Shown here: piece by piece, positions 17,208 through 25,338 of the stretch
How the letters are laid out: every line of letters starts with the position of its first letter
How positions within the stretch are numbered: the first letter of the stretch is position 1
Assembly: GCA_910587815.1 (NCBI GenBank)
Contig: CAJUNK010000013.1
Span: 14,187-78,186 of the forward strand
Direction: 5' to 3'
DNA from: Candidatus Gastranaerophilales bacterium
GTDB taxonomy: Bacteria > Cyanobacteriota > Vampirovibrionia > Gastranaerophilales > Gastranaerophilaceae
DNA length: 64,000 nt
Notes under the pieces: model-generated
Told to the model about the DNA's origin: nothing
Database searches by the model: none
What the model saw: the letters and a program-made list of their open reading frames with translations, nothing else
Made by a program: the position numbers and the translations under genes

Positions 17208-17720
17208 CTATTTATTCCCTTTCTTTAATTCCGCCAAAGCTTGAGCTGAATTGAGCTCTATACCTGTTTTTTCAAAGTATTCTTTTTGTATTTTTTTAAT
17301 GTTAGTTGCAACATCTTCAGCATCGCTGAAATTGATGGCATCATCGTCGTTGTCTTTAAAATCACGCCTGTTTGTATCTTTAAAATCAAGCTGTTTAATT
17401 GAACCTACAAGCCTTTTAAAACTTCCTTTGGCATCTATTTTTTCGCCATTTCCGCCATCATCGAACTCAAAACCTGAGTCGTTGACTGCGGTCAAGATGT
17501 TTATTACATCGCTTCTTTGTGCAGGAAGAATGCGACCTTCTGCTATCATTGTGTCCGTCCAGTCTGCAAAATCCTTTCTGTCCGCTTCATCTTCTTTAGC
17601 TTTTAATTCTGCCGTTTTTGTTTCAAGCTCTGTATTTTTAGTCTGTAGCTCAGCTTCAAGCTCGGCAATTCTGTCATTTTTTGTCTGAAGCTCTTCTTTT
17701 AGTTTGTCTTCATTACCCAT
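17208..17720 (-). CDS. Internal-start scaffold protein (Mu gpZ analogue)
   Basis: An in-frame ATG at 17718-17720 inside the protease gene is preceded by AAAAGGA with 8-base spacing. Starting there gives about 170 residues beginning MGNEDKLKEELQTKNDR, the coiled-coil scaffold part alone. Mu makes gpZ the same way from within gene I. Expression is inferred from the site. Confidence 0.6.
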   Translation of the reverse strand: MGNEDKLKEELQTKNDRIAELEAELQTKNTELETKTAELKAKEDEADRKDFADWTDTMIAEGRILPAQRSDVINILTAVNDSGFEFDDGGNGEKIDAKGSFKRLVGSIKQLDFKDTNRRDFKDNDDDAINFSDAEDVATNIKKIQKEYFEKTGIELNSAQALAELKKGNK

Positions 17721-18188
17721 AGAAAAATCCTTTTCTTCGTTATTTTCGTTATCTTCAAAATCTTCAAAATTAAAAATTGAATCATTCTCTTCATCAAAAT
17801 CAGAGAAGCAAAATTGTTCTAACCCTTTAATTGCAGGAGTCCCCCCGCCCAAAAAAGCTAAATGCCTTATAATACCATCCTTGGTAAAGCTTAATGAACG
17901 GGTTTTAAACAGCCCCTTTTTATCTGCCTCAATAAATTCCGGCTGCACATTTTTAAATGTGGAGTATAGACTGTATCCTGCCTTGTTGTTTGGTGCAATT
18001 TTTAGTTGGTCAAACCATCCGTAGGCTGGTGAATTTGTTTGCGGGTGTCCGCAGCAAATAGGAACCTGGTTGTGCACGTTTTCATACTTTGTTTTCATAA
18101 CCTCAAGGTCTAAAAGTGTACAATTAAAAGGTCTGCCTTTTGAATCCTTATGTTGACCTGTTCTAAAAATTTCACACCACTTTGCCAT
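17208..18188 (-). CDS. Mu gpI-like capsid protease with scaffold domain
   Basis: The 326-residue product starts MAKWCEIFRTGQHKDSKGRP and has the conserved VPICCGHPQTNSPAYGW and FKTRSLSFTKDGIIRHLAFLGG (given in part) of Mu gpI. The protease half covers about residues 1-140. The remainder is a long coiled-coil scaffold. The scaffold can also be made from its own start at 17718-17720. It is the first gene of the leftward late operon and lies behind a likely late promoter (18256-18289). Confidence 0.82.
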   Translation of the reverse strand: MAKWCEIFRTGQHKDSKGRPFNCTLLDLEVMKTKYENVHNQVPICCGHPQTNSPAYGWFDQLKIAPNNKAGYSLYSTFKNVQPEFIEADKKGLFKTRSLSFTKDGIIRHLAFLGGGTPAIKGLEQFCFSDFDEENDSIFNFEDFEDNENNEEKDFSMGNEDKLKEELQTKNDRIAELEAELQTKNTELETKTAELKAKEDEADRKDFADWTDTMIAEGRILPAQRSDVINILTAVNDSGFEFDDGGNGEKIDAKGSFKRLVGSIKQLDFKDTNRRDFKDNDDDAINFSDAEDVATNIKKIQKEYFEKTGIELNSAQALAELKKGNK

Positions 18189-18255
18189 TAGTTCATACTT
18201 TGCCTTTCGTTACATAAATACTTGGTAAGACTGTGTCAAATTGTTTTATGGTTCT

Positions 18256-18302
18256 AACATACCCTTTTTGAAAATCTCTTTCATATAAGAAGCTTAGAAA
18301 GT
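18256..18302 (-). promoter_or_regulatory. Putative leftward late promoter
   Basis: Read on the minus strand: ACTTTCTAAGCTT, CTTATATG (18282-18289), 18 bases, GGTATGTT (18256-18263) with TATGTT as -10. The rightward promoter on the other strand has the same boxes with the same gap. It would start transcription about 60 bases upstream of the protease/scaffold gene. Activation by the Mor protein is a hypothesis. Confidence 0.55.
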
Positions 18303-18350
18303 TACTAAATAAATTACTTATATGTAATTAATTATGCGATTTGGTATGTT
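18303..18350 (+). promoter_or_regulatory. Putative rightward late promoter
   Basis: Read on the plus strand: ACTAAATAAATTA, CTTATATG (18317-18324), 18 bases, GGTATGTT (18343-18350). It drives the terminase/portal operon starting at 18377. The two divergent promoters overlap through their upstream boxes, so one activator could control both. Confidence 0.55.
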
Positions 18351-18376
18351 GCTTGTAACACTAGAAAGGAAAACTT

Positions 18377-18676
18377 ATGCCTGAATGGTTTATTGAAATC
18401 TTAAAATTTGCAGGAATAGGCGCTTTTATGTTTTTTACTTTTTACATTTACCATAAATCAAGCGCCGAAATGTTCAAAAGCATTAGCACTGCAAATGCCG
18501 AAATGCTTAAAGGTAATAATGACAATATGTTCAAACTTTTGGATAAAGTTATCGAACAAAATATTTTACAACTTACATATTTACAAAAAATTGATACCAA
18601 AGTTTCAAATAATTTGTGGTGTCCAATGGTTAAAAAAATGAGTCACGATGAAAAGCAGGGGAGTATTATTGAATGA
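18377..18676 (+). CDS. Small membrane protein at the start of the head operon
   Basis: The 99-residue product has one hydrophobic segment at residues 5-25 (KFAGIGAFMFFTFYIYH) followed by a helical tail. It is the first gene after the rightward late promoter with an AAAGGAAA ribosome-binding site. Mu carries small genes of this type before its terminase. A lysis role (holin or spanin-like) is possible because no other holin is seen, but nothing is diagnostic. Confidence 0.55.
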   Translation: MPEWFIEILKFAGIGAFMFFTFYIYHKSSAEMFKSISTANAEMLKGNNDNMFKLLDKVIEQNILQLTYLQKIDTKVSNNLWCPMVKKMSHDEKQGSIIE

Positions 18677-18921
18677 ATCCGGCGATTATGCAATTAAAAA
18701 TCACGAAAACAGAACAGGAAAAGAAGCTAAAGGACTTGGAACTTAAGCTTATTATGCGCTTAAATGATATCTCAAGCCGGGTTATTCCGTATTTTGAACA
18801 AATTGAAGATATAAAAGCGGCAGAAATCAGACAGCTTGGATGTGAGATTTTAGAAATCTATAATGAAGCTCTTGAATGTAAAAAGAAGCTTAAACAGGTT
18901 AAAGAAGCGCTTGGAGAATAG
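18673..18921 (+). CDS. Small coiled-coil protein, likely head-operon accessory
   Basis: The 82-residue product is charged and helical (KTEQEKKLKDLELKLIMRLND) and overlaps the previous stop by four bases. It sits where Mu keeps gp26-like genes just before the terminase small subunit. Function is unknown. Confidence 0.55.
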   Translation: MNPAIMQLKITKTEQEKKLKDLELKLIMRLNDISSRVIPYFEQIEDIKAAEIRQLGCEILEIYNEALECKKKLKQVKEALGE

Positions 18922-18923
18922 CT

Positions 18924-19370
18924 ATGACAAAAAAGCCCGAATATGAACCTATAGCAGCGCAATATTTTGTTGAAATGCAAATGACGGTAAGTCAGATTGC
19001 AAAAAGGCTTGATGTGTCTGAAAAGACCATTCACAATTGGAAAAAAGCAGGCGGCTGGGAAGAAAAACGCAAGCGCTATTTAAAAAGTCAGTATTCCACA
19101 AACCAAACGCTTTATGAACTTTTGGGGGCAATTTCTAAAAATGCGCTTGATGAATTTCGGATGAACGGTACAATCCCGGACCAGAAGACCTGCTATTTTA
19201 TTATGGCGATGACCGATAAAATAGCCAAATTAAAACAATATGAAAAACAGGAAGCAGCCGAAAGAATTGAAGAATTGACCTCACAAACCGGGGAACAACA
19301 ACCCGAAACGCAAAAAACTGATACCCAAGAAATGGTTAAGAAATTCTTTGATGCTGTAATTGGGGGATAG
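18924..19370 (+). CDS. Terminase small subunit (Mu gp27-like)
   Basis: The 148-residue product has an N-terminal helix-turn-helix (MQMTVSQIAKRLDVSEKTIHNW) followed by a helical oligomerization part, as in small terminase subunits of Mu-like phages. It would recognise the phage DNA and hand it to the large subunit, which starts one base later. Confidence 0.83.
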   Translation: MTKKPEYEPIAAQYFVEMQMTVSQIAKRLDVSEKTIHNWKKAGGWEEKRKRYLKSQYSTNQTLYELLGAISKNALDEFRMNGTIPDQKTCYFIMAMTDKIAKLKQYEKQEAAERIEELTSQTGEQQPETQKTDTQEMVKKFFDAVIGG

Positions 19371-20786
19371 ATGGGAATTGAATTAGCATCAAGCTTTAAT
19401 TTATTTTTACCCTATCAAAAAAGGTGGTTGCTTGATACCGCCCGTTTTAAACTATCTGAAAAATCCCGCCGTACGGGTTTTACTTGGGTACAAGCATTTG
19501 AAGATGTAAAAGATGCAAATACACTTTTGGTTCGCGGGAAACCTGTTGATACTTGGTTTTCATCGGCTAACGCTTCGGCTGCAGTGGAATATATTTTGTA
19601 TTGCGAAGGTTGGGCAAAAGCTGTTAATGCAAGTTTTGAACCGCTTGGTGAAATTATTATTGATGAAGATAAAGATATAAAAGCCTTATCAATGCAATTT
19701 AAAAATGGTGCGAGAATTAACGCTTTAACGTCCAACCCCAAAGGGTTCCGCTCTAAAGGCGGCAAAGTTGTTCTTGATGAATTTGCATTTCACGAAAACC
19801 CGGTTGAATTATGGAAAGCGGCAAAGCCTGTAATAACGTGGGGTTATCCCTTAAGAATAATTTCATCATTAAATGGCACAAACAATTTGTTTTATAAATT
19901 TATAGAAAAAATTAGAAAAGGTCAGCTGAAATGGTCTTTGCATAAGGTTGACATCTTTCAAGCCGTAGCCGAAGGGCTTGCAGATAAGATTTTAGACAGA
20001 AAATTAACCGAAGAAGAAAGGCAAGCCTGGATTGAAGAAGAAAGGCAAGGCTGCGGTGATGAGGTAACTTGGCAGCAAGAATATTGCTGTGTTGCAGTGG
20101 ATGAAGGGAGCGCATTTTTACCTTATGAACTTATAAATACCTGTATTGAAGATACATTATTTGAAGATTTATCAAGCATTACAAATGATTTTTATGTCGG
20201 TTATGATGTGGCAAGAAAACGCGACCTCTCCATAATTTCAATTTTTGAAAAATTGGGAAGCGTTTTTTATCTAAGAAAGATTTATGAATTAAAAAATGTC
20301 AAATATTCTGACCAAAAAAGCCTCATAAGCTATATTTTATCAAATCCAAAATGCCGAAGGCTTGCAATAGATAATACAGGGATTGGTAACCAAATGGCAG
20401 AAGAATTGAAGGATGAATTCGGCTCCCGTCTTGTTGAACCTGTGACCTTTACGCCGAAAGCAAAAGAAGAGATGGCTTATAAGCTTTTATACGCTTTTCA
20501 GGATAAAAACATTAGAATTCCAGATGATGAGGCGATTAAAAACGACCTACATTCCGTTAAAAGAGTTGCAACTGATGTGTCAAACGTTATAAGGTTTGAC
20601 GTTTCAAGGTCTGAAACAGACGGGCACGCAGACAGGTTTTGGAGTTTTGCGCTTGCTGTTTATGCCGGCACAAATGCACCCTATCAAAAACCGGTTATAT
20701 TATCCGCTAAACCTAATGTTTACAAGGGTTTAAACGGTGAATTAAATTTAAACGGGTTAGGCGGGCTTTCAAGAGGGTTTAATTAA
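19371..20786 (+). CDS. Terminase large subunit (Mu gp28-like)
   Basis: The 471-residue product pumps DNA into the head. Visible are a KSRRTGFTW motif in place of a Walker A loop near residue 32, a Walker B-like KVVLDEFAFHE near residue 130, a SSLNGTNN coupling-type segment, and a nuclease domain with YVGYDVARKRDLS and IDNTGIGNQM. This is the gp28 layout. It directly follows the small subunit and precedes the portal. Confidence 0.88.
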   Translation: MGIELASSFNLFLPYQKRWLLDTARFKLSEKSRRTGFTWVQAFEDVKDANTLLVRGKPVDTWFSSANASAAVEYILYCEGWAKAVNASFEPLGEIIIDEDKDIKALSMQFKNGARINALTSNPKGFRSKGGKVVLDEFAFHENPVELWKAAKPVITWGYPLRIISSLNGTNNLFYKFIEKIRKGQLKWSLHKVDIFQAVAEGLADKILDRKLTEEERQAWIEEERQGCGDEVTWQQEYCCVAVDEGSAFLPYELINTCIEDTLFEDLSSITNDFYVGYDVARKRDLSIISIFEKLGSVFYLRKIYELKNVKYSDQKSLISYILSNPKCRRLAIDNTGIGNQMAEELKDEFGSRLVEPVTFTPKAKEEMAYKLLYAFQDKNIRIPDDEAIKNDLHSVKRVATDVSNVIRFDVSRSETDGHADRFWSFALAVYAGTNAPYQKPVILSAKPNVYKGLNGELNLNGLGGLSRGFN

Positions 20787-20866
20787 CTTATCAATAATTT
20801 GTATATAAAAGATATTTAACAGGGCTTTTAAAAAGGATTAAAGGGAAATTAAAAAGGATTTAAGTA

Positions 20867-22375
20867 ATGTTTTTTAATAAGATAAAAAATAAATTTATAA
20901 AAAATGACAAATCAATTTTAGATGACTGGGCAAATACAAAAACCGTAGAAGGGTTTATGAGCGTAATTGAAATATTGCCAAACCCTGATGTGGTTTTAAA
21001 AAATGCTGGGAAACGTCTGAGTGTTTTAAGAACTTTGACCAATCACTACCAGGTAGGCACCTGTATTGATTCAAGGAAATCTGGCACATTATCTAATAAA
21101 TGGGAGCTAAGGGAAAATAACTGCAACAAAGCCCATTTTGGTTTTTATGATGAAATTTTTAAAACACTTGATATCTACAAACTAACTGAAGATATTTTAG
21201 ATACACCTTTATATGGCTACAATCCAATTGAGATTTCCTATGAAAAAGATGGCAGCTATCTTTATCCTGTTAAATTAACTTCAAAGCCGCAGGAGTGGTT
21301 TCATTTTAATTCAGACGGTGAATTCTTTTTTAAGGATAAAAATATGGGTGGGAAACGCCCTATTGATTTTGAAAACGGGCTTAAGTTTCTTTTGCCCCGT
21401 CATAAAGCTACATTTCAAAACCCATACGGGCAGGCAATTTTAAGCCGATGCTTTTGGAATGTGGCATTTATTAACGGCGGTATGGAATTTTTGGTTAAAT
21501 TTGCGGAGCACTTTGGTATGCCGTGGATTTTCGGGCGTTATCAAAGACAACTTTCAGAACCAGAGCAAAAAGATTTTCTTTATAAGCTAATGCAGATGGC
21601 ACAAAATGCAATAGGCATAATTCCTGATGATTCAAGGGTTGAAATTGTGCCCACAGGTTCCACCGGTTCATCCGATATTCACCTTGCCTTGGTTAATAAA
21701 TGTGAGGCAAATATTGCAAAATCTATTTTAGGTCAAACTTTAAGCACAGAATCAGGTCAAAGTGGTTCTTATGCTTTAGGCACAGCGCACATGGGCGTAA
21801 GAGAAGATATCGTAAATGCAGATATGCGGCTTATTGAAAAAACGGTTAATCATTTTATTAAAATTATAAATGCCATTAATTTTAATGATGATGAAGTGCC
21901 TGAATTTGCCTTTGTTGAGGATGAAGACCTTGGCATTCAAAAAGCCGAAAGAGATATTAAGGTTTCATCTTTAGGTGTTGAGTTTTCTGAAGAATATATT
22001 TTAAAAACTTACGGTTATCAAAAAGGTGATATTAAAATTGTACCGAAGCAAACAAACCTGTCGGGGATAAATTTCAGTGATGCCGAAGATGAAGATAACT
22101 CAGCGCATAAAGCGCCTGAAAGCAAAGATTTTTTTAGTGCCGAAAATCTTGAGAAACAAATAACACCCGCCTTAAATCCTATTATTGAATTTTTTGAAAA
22201 AAACAAAAATGCTGAAGAAGCTTTAGAAAAATTGGCTGAAGTTTACCCGGATTTAAACACGGAAGAGCTTGAAGAAATGCTTACTAAAGTTATTTTTATT
22301 TCGGAGCTTAAGGGCAGGCTTGACATTCAGGAACACCGCAAAAGGATGGATGAAAGATTTAAAGATGGCAATTAA
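20867..22375 (+). CDS. Portal protein (DUF935, Mu gp29-like)
   Basis: The 502-residue product fits the DUF935 portal family: DSRKSGTLSNKWELR, TPLYGYNPIEISYEKDG, then FGRYQRQLSEPEQKDFLY-like and GQTLSTESGQSGSYALGT. Twelve copies would form the DNA gate. The C-terminal 100 residues are acidic and charged. It overlaps the MuF-type gene by 11 bases. Confidence 0.88.
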   Translation: MFFNKIKNKFIKNDKSILDDWANTKTVEGFMSVIEILPNPDVVLKNAGKRLSVLRTLTNHYQVGTCIDSRKSGTLSNKWELRENNCNKAHFGFYDEIFKTLDIYKLTEDILDTPLYGYNPIEISYEKDGSYLYPVKLTSKPQEWFHFNSDGEFFFKDKNMGGKRPIDFENGLKFLLPRHKATFQNPYGQAILSRCFWNVAFINGGMEFLVKFAEHFGMPWIFGRYQRQLSEPEQKDFLYKLMQMAQNAIGIIPDDSRVEIVPTGSTGSSDIHLALVNKCEANIAKSILGQTLSTESGQSGSYALGTAHMGVREDIVNADMRLIEKTVNHFIKIINAINFNDDEVPEFAFVEDEDLGIQKAERDIKVSSLGVEFSEEYILKTYGYQKGDIKIVPKQTNLSGINFSDAEDEDNSAHKAPESKDFFSAENLEKQITPALNPIIEFFEKNKNAEEALEKLAEVYPDLNTEELEEMLTKVIFISELKGRLDIQEHRKRMDERFKDGN

Positions 22376-23675
22376 AGAAAAAGAACTTGAAGCCGCTTTT
22401 TATATGAAGCCAGAAGAAATTGTTGATTTCTTTAAACAAAAAGGGCTTAAAACTTCATTCAACTGGCATGAGGTTTATGAAGATGCACACGCCAAAGCTT
22501 TTACCGTGGCCAAAATGACTGAGCTTGACTTATTATCCGACACAAAAAAGCTTTTAGAACGCGCAATAGAAAACGGTGAAAGCTTTTCAACCTTTAAAAA
22601 AGATGCTAAAAAACTTTTTAGTCAAAAAGGCTGGAGCGGATTTAAAGAACTAAAAGACCCAAAAACCGGAGAAATAATAAAGGCGGAACTTGGCACACCA
22701 AGGCGTATGAAGCTGATTTATGACTGCAATATGAATTCAGCCTATGCGGTTGGACGATATCGCGAAATGCTTGAAGAAATTGATGTTGCGCCAATTTGGG
22801 TATTTAAAACAATGGCAGACGGCAGAGAACGTCCTGCACACGCAGCAATGCACGATAAGGCGTATAGGGCAGATGATACATTTTGGCTTGTTTTTATTCC
22901 GCCCTTGGACTGGGGTTGCAGGTGTTATGTTATAAACCTCACAAAATATCAGGCAGAACAGCTCGGAATAAAGGTAGAATCTACGGATGGCAAAATTAAG
23001 CCTTCGATAGTAATAGTGGATGGTAAAGAAATGCCTACACAAACATATACCTTTGAAAGTGCGGGTAAAATAATAAATTTAACACCCGGTGCAGGATGGG
23101 GAACAAATTTAGGGGTTAAAGGCTGGGGTATTGATGTTCAAGCTTGGAATAAAGTTGAAGGACTTCCCGAACAAATTAAATATAATTTTATAGCCAAAAT
23201 GGCCGAAAATCCGCACAAAAAGGAGGCATATACAACCTGGGTAGAAAATATTTTTAAGAATGGGTTCAAAAATACTCTACAAGAAAAAACTTTAACCTGG
23301 ATTCAGCCTGAGTTGTTTCAAAAAATAGATAAAACACCAAGCTCTCCAATTGTCGTAATTCAAAATGACCAAATAGGACATTCCGGAATGCATAAACAGG
23401 CTGCGCAAGCTTTGACAAAGGAAGAATACTTGCAAATTTACAATATTGTAAATAAACCTGATGAAGTTTACTGGGATTACACTAATTCAAAATGGAAACA
23501 AATTGCTTTTATACATAAAATTCCAAACAGCAATAAATGTATTAAAGTATGTGTGCGTTTTAATCAAAAAAGCAAAAGGAAAGAAATCAAGTATCCAATT
23601 TCTAGGGTTACCACCATTGGAAAAGTTAATTACTATAATTTGTCTACTGGAAAAGATTACAAAAAAATAGAGTAA
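22365..23675 (+). CDS. MuF-type head morphogenesis protein fused to a PBECR-like toxin domain
   Basis: The 436-residue product starts at the ATG at 22365-22367. Residues 1-220 follow the Mu gpF/SPP1 gp7 family (ELGTPRRMKLIYDCNMNSAY, then RPAHAAMHDKAYRADD and PPLDWGCRCY). A C-terminal domain after about residue 320 (VVIQNDQIGHSGMHKQAAQ, AFIHKIPNSNKCIKVCVRF) resembles PBECR nucleases found on MuF proteins. The first part is injected with DNA or packaged in the head; the second may act on RNA in the host. The split and the family are by eye. Confidence 0.78.
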   Translation: MAIKEKELEAAFYMKPEEIVDFFKQKGLKTSFNWHEVYEDAHAKAFTVAKMTELDLLSDTKKLLERAIENGESFSTFKKDAKKLFSQKGWSGFKELKDPKTGEIIKAELGTPRRMKLIYDCNMNSAYAVGRYREMLEEIDVAPIWVFKTMADGRERPAHAAMHDKAYRADDTFWLVFIPPLDWGCRCYVINLTKYQAEQLGIKVESTDGKIKPSIVIVDGKEMPTQTYTFESAGKIINLTPGAGWGTNLGVKGWGIDVQAWNKVEGLPEQIKYNFIAKMAENPHKKEAYTTWVENIFKNGFKNTLQEKTLTWIQPELFQKIDKTPSSPIVVIQNDQIGHSGMHKQAAQALTKEEYLQIYNIVNKPDEVYWDYTNSKWKQIAFIHKIPNSNKCIKVCVRFNQKSKRKEIKYPISRVTTIGKVNYYNLSTGKDYKKIE

Positions 23676-23759
23676 TTGTGGGTTCGTCATGCCCTATAAC
23701 AGGAATTACCCCGCCATATACGATTTATTTGGACTATCAATTACTCTATTACTTTTATT
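23667..23759. repeat. Inverted repeat across the end of the MuF-toxin gene
   Basis: ATAGAGTAATTG (23667-23678, containing the stop codon) is repeated inverted as CAATTACTCTAT (23748-23759) with 69 bases between. The stem is perfect over 12 bases and is followed by a short T-rich stretch. It may terminate transcription or mark the edge of an inserted toxin cassette. Confidence 0.5.
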
Positions 23760-23788
23760 ATAACAAATTTAAAAAACTTTTAAAGAGG

Positions 23789-23846
23789 TGCGTGAGCCGG
23801 TGCGATTTTTTTAAGGCGATGAGCCTTGAAAAATAAGCACTACGCA
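23789..23846 (+). repeat. Palindromic element, copy D (5' leader of the NUMOD-like gene)
   Basis: The plus strand reads TGCGTGAGCCGGTGCGA, a long hairpin (UUUUU-AAGGC-GATGA-GCCTT-AAAAA type), then GCACTACGCA. The last base pair ends next to the AAGGAG ribosome-binding site of the following gene, so the fold could affect its translation. Confidence 0.7.
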
Positions 23847-23856
23847 AGGAGATAAA

Positions 23857-24186
23857 ATGAAATTTAATCAAACATTAAAAAATGAAATAAAAAAAGAAGA
23901 TTTTAATTACTGTTACAACAACTGGCAGAAGTTTATTGCATTAAATGAACAAGAAAAAAATAATCTAGATAAAATCAACGAGTATATTTCAAGCCTTATA
24001 AAGCTAAAAAAGATAAAGGACGGAAGGCTTAAAGCTATACATAATATAACAAAAAATGTTTTTTATACTTCGCGAAGCGAATGTGCAAATAAATTAGGCG
24101 TAACTGTCGGATGGATTACACGATGCATAAATGAGGGCTGGAAAGCTAAAGGGTGTAAATTAGCGGAGGTGTACTATGGCAGATAA
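23857..24186 (+). CDS. Small DNA-binding protein with a NUMOD/homing-endonuclease-type module
   Basis: The 109-residue product ends in a segment (AIHNITKNVFYTSRSECANK followed by LGVTVGWITRCINEGWKAKG) like the DNA-binding repeats that accompany homing endonucleases; no nuclease motif is visible. It sits between MuF-toxin and gpG genes, normally adjacent, so it looks like an insertion. It has AAGGAG with 5-base spacing and overlaps the next gene. Confidence 0.6.
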   Translation: MKFNQTLKNEIKKEDFNYCYNNWQKFIALNEQEKNNLDKINEYISSLIKLKKIKDGRLKAIHNITKNVFYTSRSECANKLGVTVGWITRCINEGWKAKGCKLAEVYYGR

Positions 24187-24661
24187 GTTTTTTAAGGCGA
24201 GTTTTGATTGCAAGAATGTAGTTGATTTTTTAAAGAAAAAGGTGGAACAATTTAAAGATTTAAGCCCTTTAATGAAAGTTGCCCGGGTTTTTCTTAAAAA
24301 TACTGTTAATAAAAACTTTGAAACAGAAGGCACTCATACAGGTGAAAAATGGCCTGAATGGAGTGAAGAATATAAAAAATGGCGTCTAAAACACGGCAAA
24401 TCAGGCGGGAAGATTATGACGCTTGACGGTCATTTGAGGCGGGATATCAGGGCAAAATCCGGCAAGGATTTTGCAATGGTTGGAACAAATAAAGTTTATG
24501 CAGCACTGCATAATTTTGGCGGTAACGGCAGCTTGAAACGTAATAAAACAATGAAAAAGCGTGAATTTATGCGAATGGATGATGTCAGAAAAGACGAACT
24601 TTGGGCAGAACTTTACATAAAGGCGGAAGAAATGCTTATGGAAGGTGCACCTGGCAAATAG
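24176..24661 (+). CDS. Virion morphogenesis protein (Mu gpG-like)
   Basis: The 161-residue product matches the phage virion morphogenesis family: an N-terminal helix, EGTHTGEKWPEWSEEYKKWR near residue 50, MTLDGHLRRDI near residue 85 and VGTNKVYAALHNFGG near residue 105. In Mu gpG acts in tail and head joining. It is the last gene of the rightward late operon. Confidence 0.83.
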   Translation: MADKFFKASFDCKNVVDFLKKKVEQFKDLSPLMKVARVFLKNTVNKNFETEGTHTGEKWPEWSEEYKKWRLKHGKSGGKIMTLDGHLRRDIRAKSGKDFAMVGTNKVYAALHNFGGNGSLKRNKTMKKREFMRMDDVRKDELWAELYIKAEEMLMEGAPGK

Positions 24662-24752
24662 CTTGTTTTGCCAAAAATGTACCAGCTTTGTGAGCAAAAT
24701 TGTACATTGACAATTTCATATTTATATATTTTGTGGTCATTTTCTCCTTAAT

Positions 24753-24779
24753 AAATGGGCAGAATTTCTCTGCCCATTT
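24753..24779. terminator. Bidirectional terminator between convergent genes
   Basis: AAATGGGCAGA (24753-24763) pairs with TCTGCCCATTT (24769-24779) over 11 bases with a five-base loop, and A/T tracts lie on both sides. It separates the late operon from the leftward lysogeny genes. Confidence 0.8.
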
Positions 24780-25324
24780 TACCTGATTTCTATATCTGAA
24801 ACCTTCCAAATATTACCTTCTTTTTCAAATGTCCTAATATAACAAGGTTTGTCATTATCGCTGCAAAAACTTTGCTTGATTTTATTCTTTGATATCTTTT
24901 CAACTTTTAATGTTTTAGCGCTAATGGGTTTATCGGTAAATGTAAGATAGAAAATTTTAAGTTTAGAAGTTTTTGCCACCTTCTCATCTCTTGTTTCGTA
25001 TTCTTTAATTAGTTCTTTTTTATATGTTAATGGCAAAGTTTCCTTCAAGTTTGCAAGTAAATTAGCTTTTGCAGCAATTAAAAACGGGTTGCCTTCATCA
25101 TCCATTTCACTGTCAGCTCTCATCAAAGCATATTCAACCATTTTATTAATATTATGAAATTCAAGTGCAGTTTTAGAATCAAGATTTTTATTTGCCATTG
25201 TAAGCATATAAGCAGAATATCTCGGTGATGTTCTAAAATCTATATATAGAATGAAAATTGCAATAATAAAAAATAAACCAATTCCTACCGATATAAATAA
25301 AGTAATTTTCACACCTTTATTCAT
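24779..25324 (-). CDS. Membrane-anchored protein expressed with the repressor
   Basis: The 181-residue product has one transmembrane segment at residues 7-27 (LFISVGIGLFFIIAIFILYI) and an extracytoplasmic part with a pair of cysteines. It is coded just after the repressor on the same strand, so it is probably made in lysogens. Such genes often exclude other phages or alter the host surface. No family is recognised. Confidence 0.6.
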   Translation of the reverse strand: MNKGVKITLFISVGIGLFFIIAIFILYIDFRTSPRYSAYMLTMANKNLDSKTALEFHNINKMVEYALMRADSEMDDEGNPFLIAAKANLLANLKETLPLTYKKELIKEYETRDEKVAKTSKLKIFYLTFTDKPISAKTLKVEKISKNKIKQSFCSDNDKPCYIRTFEKEGNIWKVSDIEIR

Positions 25325-25338
25325 TTTGTAACCTTTCT

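Noticed and set aside
23789..23846. Hammerhead-type ribozyme because of GATGA and GAAAA segments
   Set aside because: The segments are in hairpin loop and stem rather than in a three-way core, and other copies change them.
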